Shown: positions 8,555-17,578, counted from the stretch's first letter. The stretch: DNA of 64,000 bases from Serratia nevei (GCF_024160145.1 NZ_JAMYWQ010000003.1:175604-239603), one strand, 5' to 3'. The notes: generated from the sequence alone by a model not told the origin. Translations and numbers: made by a program.

Positions 8555-9600
8555 TGCCCGCTCTGGCAACAGGTGGCGCGGTAATAACGTTGATAGTAAG
8601 CGTCGATCCGCTGCTGCAGATTGATATCGGCAAAACGCTGCGGGTAGAGTTTTTTCGCCATCCACAACTCACCCAGCGCCATCGCCTCCGGCATCGGATA
8701 CCCCCAAGCCTTGGCATACTCCGGCATCAGATAGACCCGCTTATTCTTCACCGCGTCGATCGGCTGCCACTGCGCTGACGTCAGGATCTGTTTCACCACG
8801 TCCGGGTAGCGCTCCTGCACGAAAATCACCGCCGGGTTCCACTTCAGGACATCCTCGATAGAAACCTGTTTGAACCCCTGAATCTCCTTCGCCGCCACGT
8901 TGACCGCACCGGCATGCCGCATCATCAACCCGGTATACTTGCCGGCGCCGTAGGTGGTGAGATCGGGGTTGGCCATATACACCCGCACCCGTTGATTTTC
9001 CGGCAGATCGCGCAGCCGTTCGGCGACCAACGCGCGCTGTTGGATGACGTCCTTAATCAGCGCTTCGGCCTGAGGCTGACGCCCCATCACCTGGCCAATC
9101 AGGCGAATGCCGTCCTGCAGGCCCAGCGTATAAGCCCGATCTTCATCGCCCAGCCGGGGATTCATTTTGCCCGCCTGATCGGCCGCTTCGCGGCGCAGCG
9201 AGACCGCCACCACCGGAATGCCCGCCCGTTCGATCTGCGCAATCATCTCCGGCGGCGCATAGTTGGCCACGAACACCACCTGCGGATGCAGGCCGAGCAG
9301 GCTCTCGATGTTCACCGAGGTCAGATCGCCCGGCATCGGCAGGGTTGCCAGCGCCGGTGCCAGCCGCAGGTAGTTTGGCCCCAGCTGTTTTTTCCAGCTG
9401 CTGAGCACACCGACCACCTGCGGCATGGCGTCAAGCTGCACCAGCAGGTTCAGCGCTTGGTGTTGCAACACCACCGCGCGGGTAATGTGATCGGGCAGCG
9501 TAACCTGGCGGTTAAGCTGGTCGGTGACCTGGCGATCCGCCAGGGCGGCGGAGGAAAATAACGCAAGCGCCAGCAGCAGGCGCGGGAGAAAGTTAAACAT
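8551..9600 (-). CDS. Periplasmic binding protein, class III (MolA/FecB-like)
   Basis: This 349-residue protein has a signal peptide MFNFLPRLLLALALFSSAALA with cleavage before DRQ. The mature part has two lobes joined by a long helix as in BtuF/FhuD-type proteins, with VTDQLNRQVTLPDHITRAVV at the start and NIESLLGLHPQVVFVANY in lobe one. ATG 9600 is chosen because the signal peptide begins there. It heads a four-gene operon and lies 19 bp from a ModE-type operator, which is why molybdate/tungstate is preferred over a siderophore. Confidence 0.85.
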   Translation of the reverse strand: MFNFLPRLLLALALFSSAALADRQVTDQLNRQVTLPDHITRAVVLQHQALNLLVQLDAMPQVVGVLSSWKKQLGPNYLRLAPALATLPMPGDLTSVNIESLLGLHPQVVFVANYAPPEMIAQIERAGIPVVAVSLRREAADQAGKMNPRLGDEDRAYTLGLQDGIRLIGQVMGRQPQAEALIKDVIQQRALVAERLRDLPENQRVRVYMANPDLTTYGAGKYTGLMMRHAGAVNVAAKEIQGFKQVSIEDVLKWNPAVIFVQERYPDVVKQILTSAQWQPIDAVKNKRVYLMPEYAKAWGYPMPEAMALGELWMAKKLYPQRFADINLQQRIDAYYQRYYRATCCQSGQ

Positions 9601-9618
9601 GGCAGTGACCGGTTGACT

Positions 9619-9646
9619 ATCGTTATATAGATAATGATATAGCGAT
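9619..9646 (-). promoter_or_regulatory. ModE-type operator of the MolABC-like operon
   Basis: ATCGTTATATA (9619-9629) and GATATAGCGAT (9636-9646) form an inverted repeat with two mismatches, separated by six bases. It matches the known ModE pattern TATAT-N7-TAYAT framed by ATCG and CGAT, with one mismatch in the core. It lies directly upstream of the first gene, where molybdate-loaded ModE would repress transcription. Confidence 0.75.
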
Positions 9647-9867
9647 GAGCCTGGTGAAACAATCAGCGGGATCAAACCGGGGTGGCGGCTCAGGCGGAAA
9701 GAGGCAGCGTGAATAGGAGCCAGGGAATGAACCCGCCGGCATTGGCGATGTTGAACAGACCCAGGTTCGTGCTAATCATGCCGGTCGGAATGCGTTTTTC
9801 AGAGTTGACTCCTTTTAATAATGAAGGCATTAAATTTTAATTATTCATAAAACGAAAGTGAATATCG
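9647..9867. other. Intergenic segment, no gene supported
   Basis: This is the rest of the region between the ModE operator and the AT-rich leader of the methyltransferase. A 29-codon minus frame (9690-9779) exists but has no ribosome site. Bases 9811-9867 become AT-rich and probably hold the plus-strand promoter. Confidence 0.4.
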
Positions 9868-10131
9868 ATGGACGCCGATTTGCCTCAGCAGAGTGCGTTG
9901 ATAACTGCGATTAAATTAACCATTAATACAATAAAAAACATAATTGAGTTATCGTTTTCCGTCCGGCATTATTTTATTGCGCGTGCTCTCAATAAAAATA
10001 ATCTCACCAAGAGATTATTCGCCATACAAGCGTTGGTGAACGGGATATTTTGCGCCGCCCTTTGCCAAAATCGCAGGCATGACATAGCCTCTCAGGGTGT
10101 ACCACACCTCAACAGGAGAAGCCCCGCATGA
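9868..10131 (+). CDS. Doubtful small ORF ahead of the methyltransferase
   Basis: This is an 87-codon AT-rich frame whose stop overlaps the methyltransferase ATG by ATGA. The first 65 residues could form helices (LITAIKLTINTIKNIIEL), but the C-terminus (RRHDIASQGVPHLNRRSPA) looks like translated leader DNA, including the ribosome site of the next gene. No family is recognised. It may be only a transcribed leader. Confidence 0.2.
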   Translation: MDADLPQQSALITAIKLTINTIKNIIELSFSVRHYFIARALNKNNLTKRLFAIQALVNGIFCAALCQNRRHDIASQGVPHLNRRSPA

Positions 10132-11153
10132 ATCATTCCATACGGCCGCCGCAACACGATGACAAGATCATTTTCGATATCACCATGAATCTATACCTTT
10201 ATCCCGCGGTAATTATTGCGCATCGCCTGGGGATATTTGAACTTATTGCCGAACGCCCCTGCGGCCTGGCCGATATTTGCACCGCGACCAGACTGGAAAG
10301 GCGACCGGCCGAAGCCATAACGGCAGCGTTGGCCGCATTGAAATTAGTGACCACTAATAAAGGAAAGTTTCACCTTACAGCGGAAACAGAAACTTTCCTG
10401 CTAAAAAAAAGCCCGCACTATTTTGGTTATTATTGGGATTTATTGTATGAAAACGGCGAAAATTTCTCGCTGAAAAACCTGGAGGGTGCGCTGCGAAAAA
10501 ACACGCCTCAGGTCTACGGCGAACAGGAGGTGTACGAAACGCACGAGATCGATGCCGACAAAGCCGATCGATTCACCCGCGCCATGCACAGCCTGAGCAT
10601 CGGCTCGGCCAGCCTGTGGCCAACGCGACTTTCCCTGTCGACGCACCGCGTGGCGCTGGATATCGGCGGTGCCTCCGGCACTCACGCCATCGGTATGATG
10701 TCCCACTGGCCGGAATTGACGTGCATCGTCTTCGATCTGCCGGAAGTGTGCCCGTTGGCCACCGACTATGCGCAGCGCTACGGTTTCAGCGACCGCATCA
10801 GCACACACGGCGGCAATATGTGGCACGATCCCTATCCAACGGCGGATTTGCATCTGTACTCCAATGTCTTTCACGGCTGGACGGCGGACAAAAACCGTTT
10901 TCTGGCGCAAAAGAGCTATGACTCGCTCCCCGTCGGCGGCAGGATCGTCATCCACGAAGCGCTGTTCGACGACGGCAATGACGGCCCGTCCACGCTTGCC
11001 GGTTACAACCTGCTGATGCTGGGTTGGACGACGCAGGGCCGCCAATATTCCGGCAAGGACATCAGCGACCTGCTGAGCGACGTCGGCTTCGATACCCCGC
11101 AGGTGATACCGTCGCTCGGCTACCACAGCATCGTGACAGCGCAAAAGACCTGA
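10128..11153 (+). CDS. SAM-dependent O-methyltransferase, COMT family
   Basis: This 341-residue protein has the two-domain design of O-methyltransferase family 2 enzymes: an N-terminal winged-helix dimerisation domain (about residues 12-95) and a C-terminal Rossmann domain with the SAM motif DIGGASGTHA at 178-187. The base expected in COMT-type enzymes is His249 in NVFHGWTADK. AGGAGA precedes the ATG. Relatives act in secondary metabolism (TcmN, hydroxyneurosporene or acetylserotonin type), but no biosynthetic genes surround it. The 5' part and leader are more AT-rich than flanking genes, suggesting acquisition. Confidence 0.87.
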   Translation: MNHSIRPPQHDDKIIFDITMNLYLYPAVIIAHRLGIFELIAERPCGLADICTATRLERRPAEAITAALAALKLVTTNKGKFHLTAETETFLLKKSPHYFGYYWDLLYENGENFSLKNLEGALRKNTPQVYGEQEVYETHEIDADKADRFTRAMHSLSIGSASLWPTRLSLSTHRVALDIGGASGTHAIGMMSHWPELTCIVFDLPEVCPLATDYAQRYGFSDRISTHGGNMWHDPYPTADLHLYSNVFHGWTADKNRFLAQKSYDSLPVGGRIVIHEALFDDGNDGPSTLAGYNLLMLGWTTQGRQYSGKDISDLLSDVGFDTPQVIPSLGYHSIVTAQKT

Positions 11154-11165
11154 GCGCCGGAGCGT

Positions 11166-12089
11166 TTAGCGGTTGATTGAACGCGCCATGCGGCTGTAGG
11201 TGTGGCGCACGCCGCGAATCGCCACGCTGTAGGCGAAGATATTTTCCGGCAGCGCCAGCCCCAGATAGCCGGTATCGCCGATATGGTGCAGATCCGCCCC
11301 GGCCATTTTGCTCATCAGCGCGATCTGCCGTACGGTCTGCACGTCGGCGCCTTCCTGCGAAGTGCCGATCGCCGTCATCGCCAGCGCGCCTTGCCGCTGG
11401 GCAAAGGCGATCAGCGCCGCCACTTTCTCCTGCGACATGCCGGGAAGGGTGCCCGGCGCCGGCAGCAGCACGATGTCCGCGCCGTTCTCCACGAACAGCG
11501 CGATGTCCTGCTCGCCGATCAGCTGGCTGCCGCTTTCACGCACGATGCCGGCGCCGTGCATTTTTCCGGTCACCAGCACCATCTCGTCGCCCACTTCATC
11601 GCGGATCGCTTTCAGCGCGGCGGCGATCGCCCGATTACTGACGCCGTTGTTCGGGTTGCCGGTCAGCACCAGCATGCGCGCGCCGAGCTGATACAGTTTG
11701 CGCGCATTCTCGGCGGTAGCGGCGCGGCCCGCCGTCATCTGCCAGAAGTCGTTATGTTTGGTGGCAAAGGCCGGATCGACAGCCTCCAGGTTCACCCCGA
11801 TCACCCGCCCGGTCAGGCGCTGCAGCGTGCGCAGCGCCTCCTGCGGCGGCACGTCGGCGGGCAGGCCCGCGATATGCGGCTGATCGACGTCGAACAGGTT
11901 CAGCAGCAGCAGGTCGGCGCCCTGGCTGGCCGCCAGCTCGGCGTTGGTGACGTTATTGAGCAGCGGCTGAGTGACCGCGATGGTTTCGCTGACCAAGATG
12001 CGCCCTTCGCTGGCGCGAATGGCGTAGAGCAGATCGGCTTTGCCGATATCGGCCAGATCGCTGGCGCTGCAGTCCAGATAGCGTTTCAT
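11166..12089 (-). CDS. Conserved protein of unknown function, probable TIM barrel
   Basis: This 307-residue soluble protein shows repeating strand-helix units (ADLLLLNLFDVD, RVIGVNLEAVD, ARMLVLTGNPNNG, EMVLVTGKMHGAGI, GADIVLLPAPGTLPG, GALAMTAIGTSQEGAD) that suggest a barrel of the PEP-phosphonomutase or phosphotransferase-associated kind. It is conserved and annotated elsewhere only as a domain of unknown function, from memory. ATG 12089 is preferred; the frame upstream overlaps bglX and lacks homology. It follows bglX by 71 bp, so a carbohydrate-linked role is possible but unproven. Confidence 0.7.
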   Translation of the reverse strand: MKRYLDCSASDLADIGKADLLYAIRASEGRILVSETIAVTQPLLNNVTNAELAASQGADLLLLNLFDVDQPHIAGLPADVPPQEALRTLQRLTGRVIGVNLEAVDPAFATKHNDFWQMTAGRAATAENARKLYQLGARMLVLTGNPNNGVSNRAIAAALKAIRDEVGDEMVLVTGKMHGAGIVRESGSQLIGEQDIALFVENGADIVLLPAPGTLPGMSQEKVAALIAFAQRQGALAMTAIGTSQEGADVQTVRQIALMSKMAGADLHHIGDTGYLGLALPENIFAYSVAIRGVRHTYSRMARSINR

Positions 12090-12124
12090 GAGGCAAGCTC
12101 CGATGACGTTAGCGGGAATGGATG

Positions 12125-12154
12125 CCCCCTCGCTCAGCGCGGCGAACGAGGGGG
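12125..12154 (-). terminator. Hairpin between bglX and the downstream gene
   Basis: CCCCCTCG at 12125-12132 pairs with CGAGGGGG at 12147-12154 on either side of 14 bases. No T-run follows on the minus strand, so it may be an RNA-stabilising or partial terminator element that lowers expression of the second gene. Confidence 0.4.
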
Positions 12155-12160
12155 ACAGGG

Positions 12161-14458
12161 TTACTTCAGCGTAAAACTTTGCGCCTGCACGTTGTCGGAG
12201 TCCAGGCCGACAAACACGTTGAATTTGCCCGGCTCCGCCCCCCATTTCAGGCTGGCGTTGTAGAACTTCAGATCGTCTTCGCTAATCGGCAGCTCAACCT
12301 GCTGCGACTGGCCGGCCTTCAGCGTCACTTTCTTGAAGTTGCGCAGCTCTTTTACCGGCCGGCTGACCGAGGCGGTCACGTCCTGCAGATACAGCTGCAC
12401 CACCGTGGCACCGTCGTACTTGCCGGTATTTTTCAGCGTGACGCTGGCGGTTAGCTTGCCGTTGCGCGCCATCGTCGGGCTGGACAGTTTCAGATCCGAC
12501 AGGCTGAAGGTGGTGTAGCTCAGGCCGTAACCGAACGGATACAGCGGGCCGTTCGGCGAATCGAAGTAGCGCGAGGTGTACTTGCCCGGATTCTCCTTGC
12601 CGAACGGGCGGCCGGTGTTCAAGTGGTTGTAGTACATCGGGATCTGGCCGACCGAGCGCGGGAAGGTCATCGGCAGCTTGCCCGACGGGTTGTAGTCGCC
12701 GAACAGCACGTCCGCCACCGCGTTGCCGCCCTCGGTGCCGCTGTACCAGGTTTCCAGCATCGCGTCCGCCTGCTCGCTCTCCCAGCTCAGCGCCAGCGGC
12801 CGGCCGTTCATCAGCACCAGCACCAGCGGCTTGCCGGTGGCTTTCAGCGCGGCGATCAGATCGCGCTGGCTCTGCGGGATGGTGATATCGGCGCGGCTGG
12901 AGGCCTCATGCGCCATACCCTGCGATTCCCCCACCACCGCCACGACCACGTCGGCCTTGTTCGCCGCCTGTACCGCTTCGTCGATCATCTGCTGCGGCGA
13001 ACGGGTATCGAACGCCACCGCCGGCTCATACTCGTTCAGGTAGTCGATGATGCCCTTATCCTGCGTGACGTTGGCGCCCTTGGCGTAAAGAATGCGCGCC
13101 TTGTCGCCCACCGCCTGCTCCAGCCCTTCACGCAGGGTCACCGACTGCTTGACCACTCCGGCGGCCGACCAGCTGCCCATCACGTCGCGCTGGCTGTCGG
13201 CCATCGGCCCGACCAGCGCGATGGTCGCCTGCTTGCTCAGCGGCAGCGTCTGCTTATCGTTCTTCAACAACACCATCGTTTTGCGTGCCACCACCCGCGC
13301 CTCGGCGCGGTGCAGACGGCTTTCGGCGTTGGTGTCCTGCGGGTCGGAACCCGCCGGGCCCAGATGCACATACGGATCGGTGAACAGCCCCATGTCGTAC
13401 TTGGTGTTCAGCACGTCGCGGCAGGCGCGGTCGATATCGCTTTCAGGCACCAGCCCGTCTTTCACCAGACCCGGCAAGTATTTGTCGTAAAACTCGTCGC
13501 TCATGCTCATGTCGACGCCGGAGGTGATTGCCAGCCGCACCGCGTCGCGCGCGTCGGCGGCCACGCCGTGTTTAATCAGCTCTTTAATTGCGCCGTGGTC
13601 GCTGATGGTGATGCCTTTAAAGCCCCACTGGTCGCGCAGCAGGTCTTTCAGCAGCCACGGGTTGGCGGTGGCCGGCACGCCGTTCACCGAGTTGAGCGAC
13701 ACCATCACCCCGCCGCTGCCGGCATCCACCGCCGCTTTGTAAGGCGGCAGATAGTCCTGATACATGCGCAGCGGGCTCATGTCGACGGTGTTGTAATCGC
13801 GGCCGCCTTCGACGGCGCCGTACAACGCAAAGTGCTTAACGCTGGCCATCACCGAACCGGGCTTGGCCGGGTCGCCGTTCTGGAAACCGTCGACCATCAC
13901 TTTGGCGATTTTCGACACCAGCCAGGTGTCTTCGCCGAAGCCTTCGGAGACCCGGCCCCAGCGCGGATCGCGGGTGATATCGACCATCGGCGCGAAGGTC
14001 ATGTTCAGACCGTCATCGCTGGCCTCCTGCGCCGCCACGCGGGCGCTGAGCGCAATGGCTTCCAGATCGAAGCTGGCCGCCAGCCCCAGGCTGATCGGGA
14101 ACACGGTGCGCTGGCCGTGCACCACGTCATAGGCGAAGAACAACGGAATTTTGAGGCGACTGAGCTGCATCGCCTGATCCTGCATCACCCGAATGTCCGG
14201 GCGGGTGACGGTATTGAAGATGGCGCCGATCTGCCCTTTGCGGATGCCCTCGCGGATCGCTTCTTTCGGGTTATCCGGCCCGACGCTGATCAGCCGCAGC
14301 TGGCCGATCTTCTCTTCCAGCGTCATCTGCTTCATCAAATGGGACACGAAGGCGTCGCGCTGCTGGGCGTGAATGCCCTGCGTTATCGGCGTTTCCTGCG
14401 CAAAAGCCGGGCTGAGGGCCAGACCGGACAACATACTCACCACACAAAGCCATTTCAT
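12161..14458 (-). CDS. bglX: Periplasmic beta-glucosidase BglX
   Basis: This 765-residue GH3 exo-beta-glucosidase has the same length as E. coli BglX. It carries a signal peptide (MKWLCVVSMLSGLALSPAFA) and acts in the periplasm. The nucleophile is Asp287 in TISDHGAI; KHFALYGAVEGGRDYN and DPRWGRVSEGFGED are family signatures in the N-terminal barrel, and a C-terminal fibronectin-III-like domain starts near residue 650. The gene is the first of a two-gene unit with the TIM-barrel-like protein at 11166-12089. Confidence 0.95.
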   Translation of the reverse strand: MKWLCVVSMLSGLALSPAFAQETPITQGIHAQQRDAFVSHLMKQMTLEEKIGQLRLISVGPDNPKEAIREGIRKGQIGAIFNTVTRPDIRVMQDQAMQLSRLKIPLFFAYDVVHGQRTVFPISLGLAASFDLEAIALSARVAAQEASDDGLNMTFAPMVDITRDPRWGRVSEGFGEDTWLVSKIAKVMVDGFQNGDPAKPGSVMASVKHFALYGAVEGGRDYNTVDMSPLRMYQDYLPPYKAAVDAGSGGVMVSLNSVNGVPATANPWLLKDLLRDQWGFKGITISDHGAIKELIKHGVAADARDAVRLAITSGVDMSMSDEFYDKYLPGLVKDGLVPESDIDRACRDVLNTKYDMGLFTDPYVHLGPAGSDPQDTNAESRLHRAEARVVARKTMVLLKNDKQTLPLSKQATIALVGPMADSQRDVMGSWSAAGVVKQSVTLREGLEQAVGDKARILYAKGANVTQDKGIIDYLNEYEPAVAFDTRSPQQMIDEAVQAANKADVVVAVVGESQGMAHEASSRADITIPQSQRDLIAALKATGKPLVLVLMNGRPLALSWESEQADAMLETWYSGTEGGNAVADVLFGDYNPSGKLPMTFPRSVGQIPMYYNHLNTGRPFGKENPGKYTSRYFDSPNGPLYPFGYGLSYTTFSLSDLKLSSPTMARNGKLTASVTLKNTGKYDGATVVQLYLQDVTASVSRPVKELRNFKKVTLKAGQSQQVELPISEDDLKFYNASLKWGAEPGKFNVFVGLDSDNVQAQSFTLK

Positions 14459-14570
14459 CTTGTTTTATCTCAGGCGTGTTTCCGCTGCCAACGCCGCGGG
14501 GTTTAATCGGAGTGAAGAAACAGTTTGCCACACTCTGTTTCATCGCCAAGGGAATTCGCATCGGTAATGT

Positions 14571-15491
14571 TTACAAAGCATTACAGGTTATCGGCAGGTA
14601 ATTCTGCAGCCGGGCGCGGCTGTCGGCGGCCTCCGCCGTCAGAAAATCGATCAGCGGCGCCAACGCCGGCTGCGGCGCCCCGCGTTCAGGATAGACCAGA
14701 TAATAGGCCGCGCCGCTGCTGACGCAGAGCGGGAAAGGCGTGACGACGCGCCGCGCCTGAATATCCTCCTCCAGCAGGCACAGATCGCCGATGGCGATGC
14801 CGAACCCCTGCAGCGCGGCGCTCATCGCCAGATCGAGAGTATCGAAATGCTGAGCCTTGCCGGACGGCAGCGCATCGGCCCCCGCCGCCTTCAGCCAGCG
14901 CAGCCAGTCGCGCCGATCGCGCGTCGGGTGCAGCAGGGTTTTGTCCGTCAAATCCGCCAGCCGGGGCGCCGGCGGCAGAAACGTCGGCGTGCAGACCGGC
15001 GTGAGGATTTCGTCGAACAGCAGGTGCGCGGCCAGCTTTTTACCCGGTGGCCGGCCGAATACCACCGCGGCGTCAAACTGCTCGGTGCTGAAATCCAGGC
15101 CGTGCGACACCGAGGCAGTCAGCTCGATATGCATGTCCGGCCGTTCATTCTGCAGGCGAATCACGCGCGGCAGCACCCAGCGCATCGCGCAGGTCGGGCA
15201 TTTGATGCGCAGCGCCCCCGGCGGGGCGGCGGCCCGCGTCAGCGCCTCGTCCAGCTGCCCCAGCGCCTGCTGCACCGGCGCCAGCAGCTGCGCGCCCTGC
15301 GGCGTCAGCGCCAAACCGCGCGCCTGGCGGCTGAACAGCGGATAACCCAAGCGCTGCTCCAGCCCGAGAATTTGCCGGCTGACCGCCCCCTGCGTCAGGT
15401 GCAGTTGCCGGGCGGCATGGGTAAAGTTGAGGCGTTGCGCCACCACCACGAAGGTTTTCAACACGTCGAGCGACGGCAGGGATATCGGCAT
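14571..15491 (-). CDS. LysR-family transcriptional regulator
   Basis: This 306-residue regulator has an N-terminal HTH (residues about 7-65; LNFTHAARQLHLTQGAVSRQ) and an effector domain. It resembles the GcvA/AmpR branch. It is divergent from the aminotransferase at 15610 with 118 bp between them, the standard LysR arrangement, so it probably controls the aminotransferase and the adjacent binding protein. The inducer is unknown. Confidence 0.9.
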   Translation of the reverse strand: MPISLPSLDVLKTFVVVAQRLNFTHAARQLHLTQGAVSRQILGLEQRLGYPLFSRQARGLALTPQGAQLLAPVQQALGQLDEALTRAAAPPGALRIKCPTCAMRWVLPRVIRLQNERPDMHIELTASVSHGLDFSTEQFDAAVVFGRPPGKKLAAHLLFDEILTPVCTPTFLPPAPRLADLTDKTLLHPTRDRRDWLRWLKAAGADALPSGKAQHFDTLDLAMSAALQGFGIAIGDLCLLEEDIQARRVVTPFPLCVSSGAAYYLVYPERGAPQPALAPLIDFLTAEAADSRARLQNYLPITCNAL

Positions 15492-15609
15492 AGCGGGCCT
15501 CGATTAGGTATGATCGTAGTGCATGGCAAGTATGACAAACTTTCCCTTGTCCGCCTACGCCGGCTGATGCTTAATCGCTCAACACTTCCCTGTTTGCCTG
15601 GAGCCCATC

Positions 15610-16764
15610 ATGCAGAGCGCCTGTTCATCCCGCTCGAAGCTGCCGGACGTCGGCACCACCATTTTCACCGTCATTGGCCAACTCAGCACCGAACATCAGG
15701 CCCTCAATCTGTCGCAGGGCGCGCCCAACTTCGCCGGCGACCCGCAGCTGATCGAGGCTACGGCGCAAGCCATGCGCGCAGGTCATAACCAATACGCGCC
15801 GATGAGCGGCGTGGCGGCGTTACGTGCTGCTCTGGCGGAAAAAGCTGAACGATTGTATGGCGCACGCTATGACGCCGACGAAGAAATCACGGTGATCGCC
15901 AGCGCCAGCGAAGGGCTGTACTCGGCGATCAGCGCGCTGGTGCATCCCGGCGACGAGGTGATCTATTTCGAACCGGCGTTCGACAGCTATGCGCCGATCG
16001 TGCGCCTGCAGGGCGCCACGCCGGTGGCGATCAAACTGTCGCTGCAAGATTTTCGCGTCGACTGGGACGAAGTGGCCGCCGCCATCAACGGCAAAACGCG
16101 CATGATCATCGTCAACACGCCGCACAACCCGACCGGCGCAGTGTTTGACGAGCACGACATCGAACGCCTGACCGCCCTGACCCGCGACACCGACATCGTG
16201 ATCCTGTCCGACGAGGTCTACGAACACGTGGTGTTCGACGGCGAAATTCACCACAGCATGGCGCGCTATCCGCAGCTGGCGGAACGCAGCGTGATCGTGT
16301 CGTCGTTCGGTAAAACCTACCACGTCACCGGCTGGCGCGTCGGCTACTGCCTGGCGCCGGCGGCGCTGATGGACGAGATCCGCAAGGTGCACCAGTTTAT
16401 GGTGTTCTCCGCCGATACGCCGATGCAACACGCCTTCGCCGCCGCGCTCGCCAACCCGCAGAGCTACCTGGGGCTGGCGGCGTTTTACCAACAAAAGCGC
16501 GATCTGCTGGCCAGCGCCTTGCAGGATTCGCGCTTTGAGCTGCTGCCCAGCCGCGGCAGCTTCTTCATGCTGGCCCGTTTTAGCGGCTTCAGTCACGAAA
16601 GCGACAATGATTTCGCCGTACGCTTGATCCGCGAAGCGAAGGTAGCGACGATCCCGCTGTCGGCGTTCTACAGCGACGGCACCAATACCGGCCTTATCCG
16701 GCTGAGTTTTTCCAAAGATAACGAGACCCTGCTGGAAGGCGCGCGCCGCCTGAGCCAGGCGTAA
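15610..16764 (+). CDS. PLP-dependent aminotransferase, YbdL-like
   Basis: This 384-residue class I aminotransferase resembles E. coli YbdL, a methionine/aromatic aminotransferase. The substrate-side motif NLSQGAPNF is at 33-41, the PLP-ring aspartate at 201 in SDEVYEH and the Schiff-base Lys235 in SSFGKTYHVTGWRVGYC. GATAC-type cofactor binding is through EGLYSAIS near 101. A binding protein for a polar amino acid starts 34 bp after the stop, so the pair may salvage an amino acid for transamination. Exact substrate is not determinable. Confidence 0.88.
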   Translation: MQSACSSRSKLPDVGTTIFTVIGQLSTEHQALNLSQGAPNFAGDPQLIEATAQAMRAGHNQYAPMSGVAALRAALAEKAERLYGARYDADEEITVIASASEGLYSAISALVHPGDEVIYFEPAFDSYAPIVRLQGATPVAIKLSLQDFRVDWDEVAAAINGKTRMIIVNTPHNPTGAVFDEHDIERLTALTRDTDIVILSDEVYEHVVFDGEIHHSMARYPQLAERSVIVSSFGKTYHVTGWRVGYCLAPAALMDEIRKVHQFMVFSADTPMQHAFAAALANPQSYLGLAAFYQQKRDLLASALQDSRFELLPSRGSFFMLARFSGFSHESDNDFAVRLIREAKVATIPLSAFYSDGTNTGLIRLSFSKDNETLLEGARRLSQA

Positions 16765-16798
16765 TTTTTTGTCCGACCATGGGAAAGGGGCACTGCCT

Positions 16799-17578
16799 AT
16801 GAAAGCACTGAAAACGCTGTTCGCCGCCGGATGCCTGCTGGCCGCCGGCTCTTCGCTGGCGGCGGAAAACAGCCTGCGCTTCGGCCTGGAAGCGCTGTAT
16901 CCGCCGTTCGAATCCAAATCCGCCAGCGGCAAACTGGAAGGGTTCGACATCGAACTGGGCGACGCGGTATGCGCCGCCGCGCAGTTGAAATGCAGCTGGG
17001 TGGAAACCTCGTTCGACAGCCTGATCCCGGCATTGCAGGCGCGCAAGTTCGACGCCATCAACTCGGCGATGAACGTGACCGAACAGCGGCGTCAGGCGAT
17101 CGCCTTTACCGACGCCATCTATCAGGTGCCGAACCGCCTGATCGCCAAGGCCGACAGCGGCCTGCTGCCGGACGCCAAATCGCTGGCGGGCAAACACGTG
17201 GGCGTGCTGCAAGGATCGATTCAGGAGATTTACGCCAAAACCCATTGGGCGCCGGCGGGCGTGGACGTGGTGTCTTATCAGGATCAGAATCAGGTTTACC
17301 TCGATCTGGCGGCCGGTCGGCTCGACGCCACGCTGGTGATGGCGCCGTCGGGGCAAAGCGGCTTCCTGTCGCAGCCGGACGGCAAGGGCTTCGCCTTCGT
17401 CGGCAAGGCGGTGCGCGACGACAAAATCCTCGGTGAAGGCATCGCCTTCGGCCTGCGCAAAGGGGATGAGGCGCTGAAGAAAAAACTGGATGCCGCCATC
17501 GCCAAAGTGAAACAGCAAGGCACGGTGGCGGCGCTGTCGAAGAAGTATTTCGGCGATATCGACGTGACGGTGAAGTGA
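16799..17578 (+). CDS. Amino-acid ABC binding protein, family 3
   Basis: This 259-residue periplasmic binding protein has the signal peptide MKALKTLFAAGCLLAAGSSLAAEN. Family-3 motifs are clear: FGLEALYPPFESKSASGKLEGFDIELGDAVCA, FDSLIPALQARKFDAINSAM and the AFTDAIYQVPNR stretch. It resembles lysine/arginine/ornithine binding proteins (ArgT/ArtJ). ATG 16799 has AAAGGGG upstream; a TTG at 16769 would add ten residues before the signal peptide and is rejected. No permease or ATPase is adjacent, so it must use a transporter encoded elsewhere. Confidence 0.88.
   Translation: MKALKTLFAAGCLLAAGSSLAAENSLRFGLEALYPPFESKSASGKLEGFDIELGDAVCAAAQLKCSWVETSFDSLIPALQARKFDAINSAMNVTEQRRQAIAFTDAIYQVPNRLIAKADSGLLPDAKSLAGKHVGVLQGSIQEIYAKTHWAPAGVDVVSYQDQNQVYLDLAAGRLDATLVMAPSGQSGFLSQPDGKGFAFVGKAVRDDKILGEGIAFGLRKGDEALKKKLDAAIAKVKQQGTVAALSKKYFGDIDVTVK

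Noticed and set aside
8551..9600. Siderophore or vitamin B12 binding protein
   Set aside because: Fold fits, but the ModE operator and the ModA-like partner favour molybdate/tungstate; no Fur box was found at this operon.
9690..9779. 29-codon minus frame MISTNLGLFNIANAGGFIPW followed by nine residues
   Set aside because: It looks a little like a peptide precursor but has no ribosome site and lies in a regulatory gap.
12623..14506. 627-codon plus-strand frame antisense to bglX
   Set aside because: BglX is full length with active site and signal peptide; the antisense frame is low-complexity His/Arg/Ala sequence.
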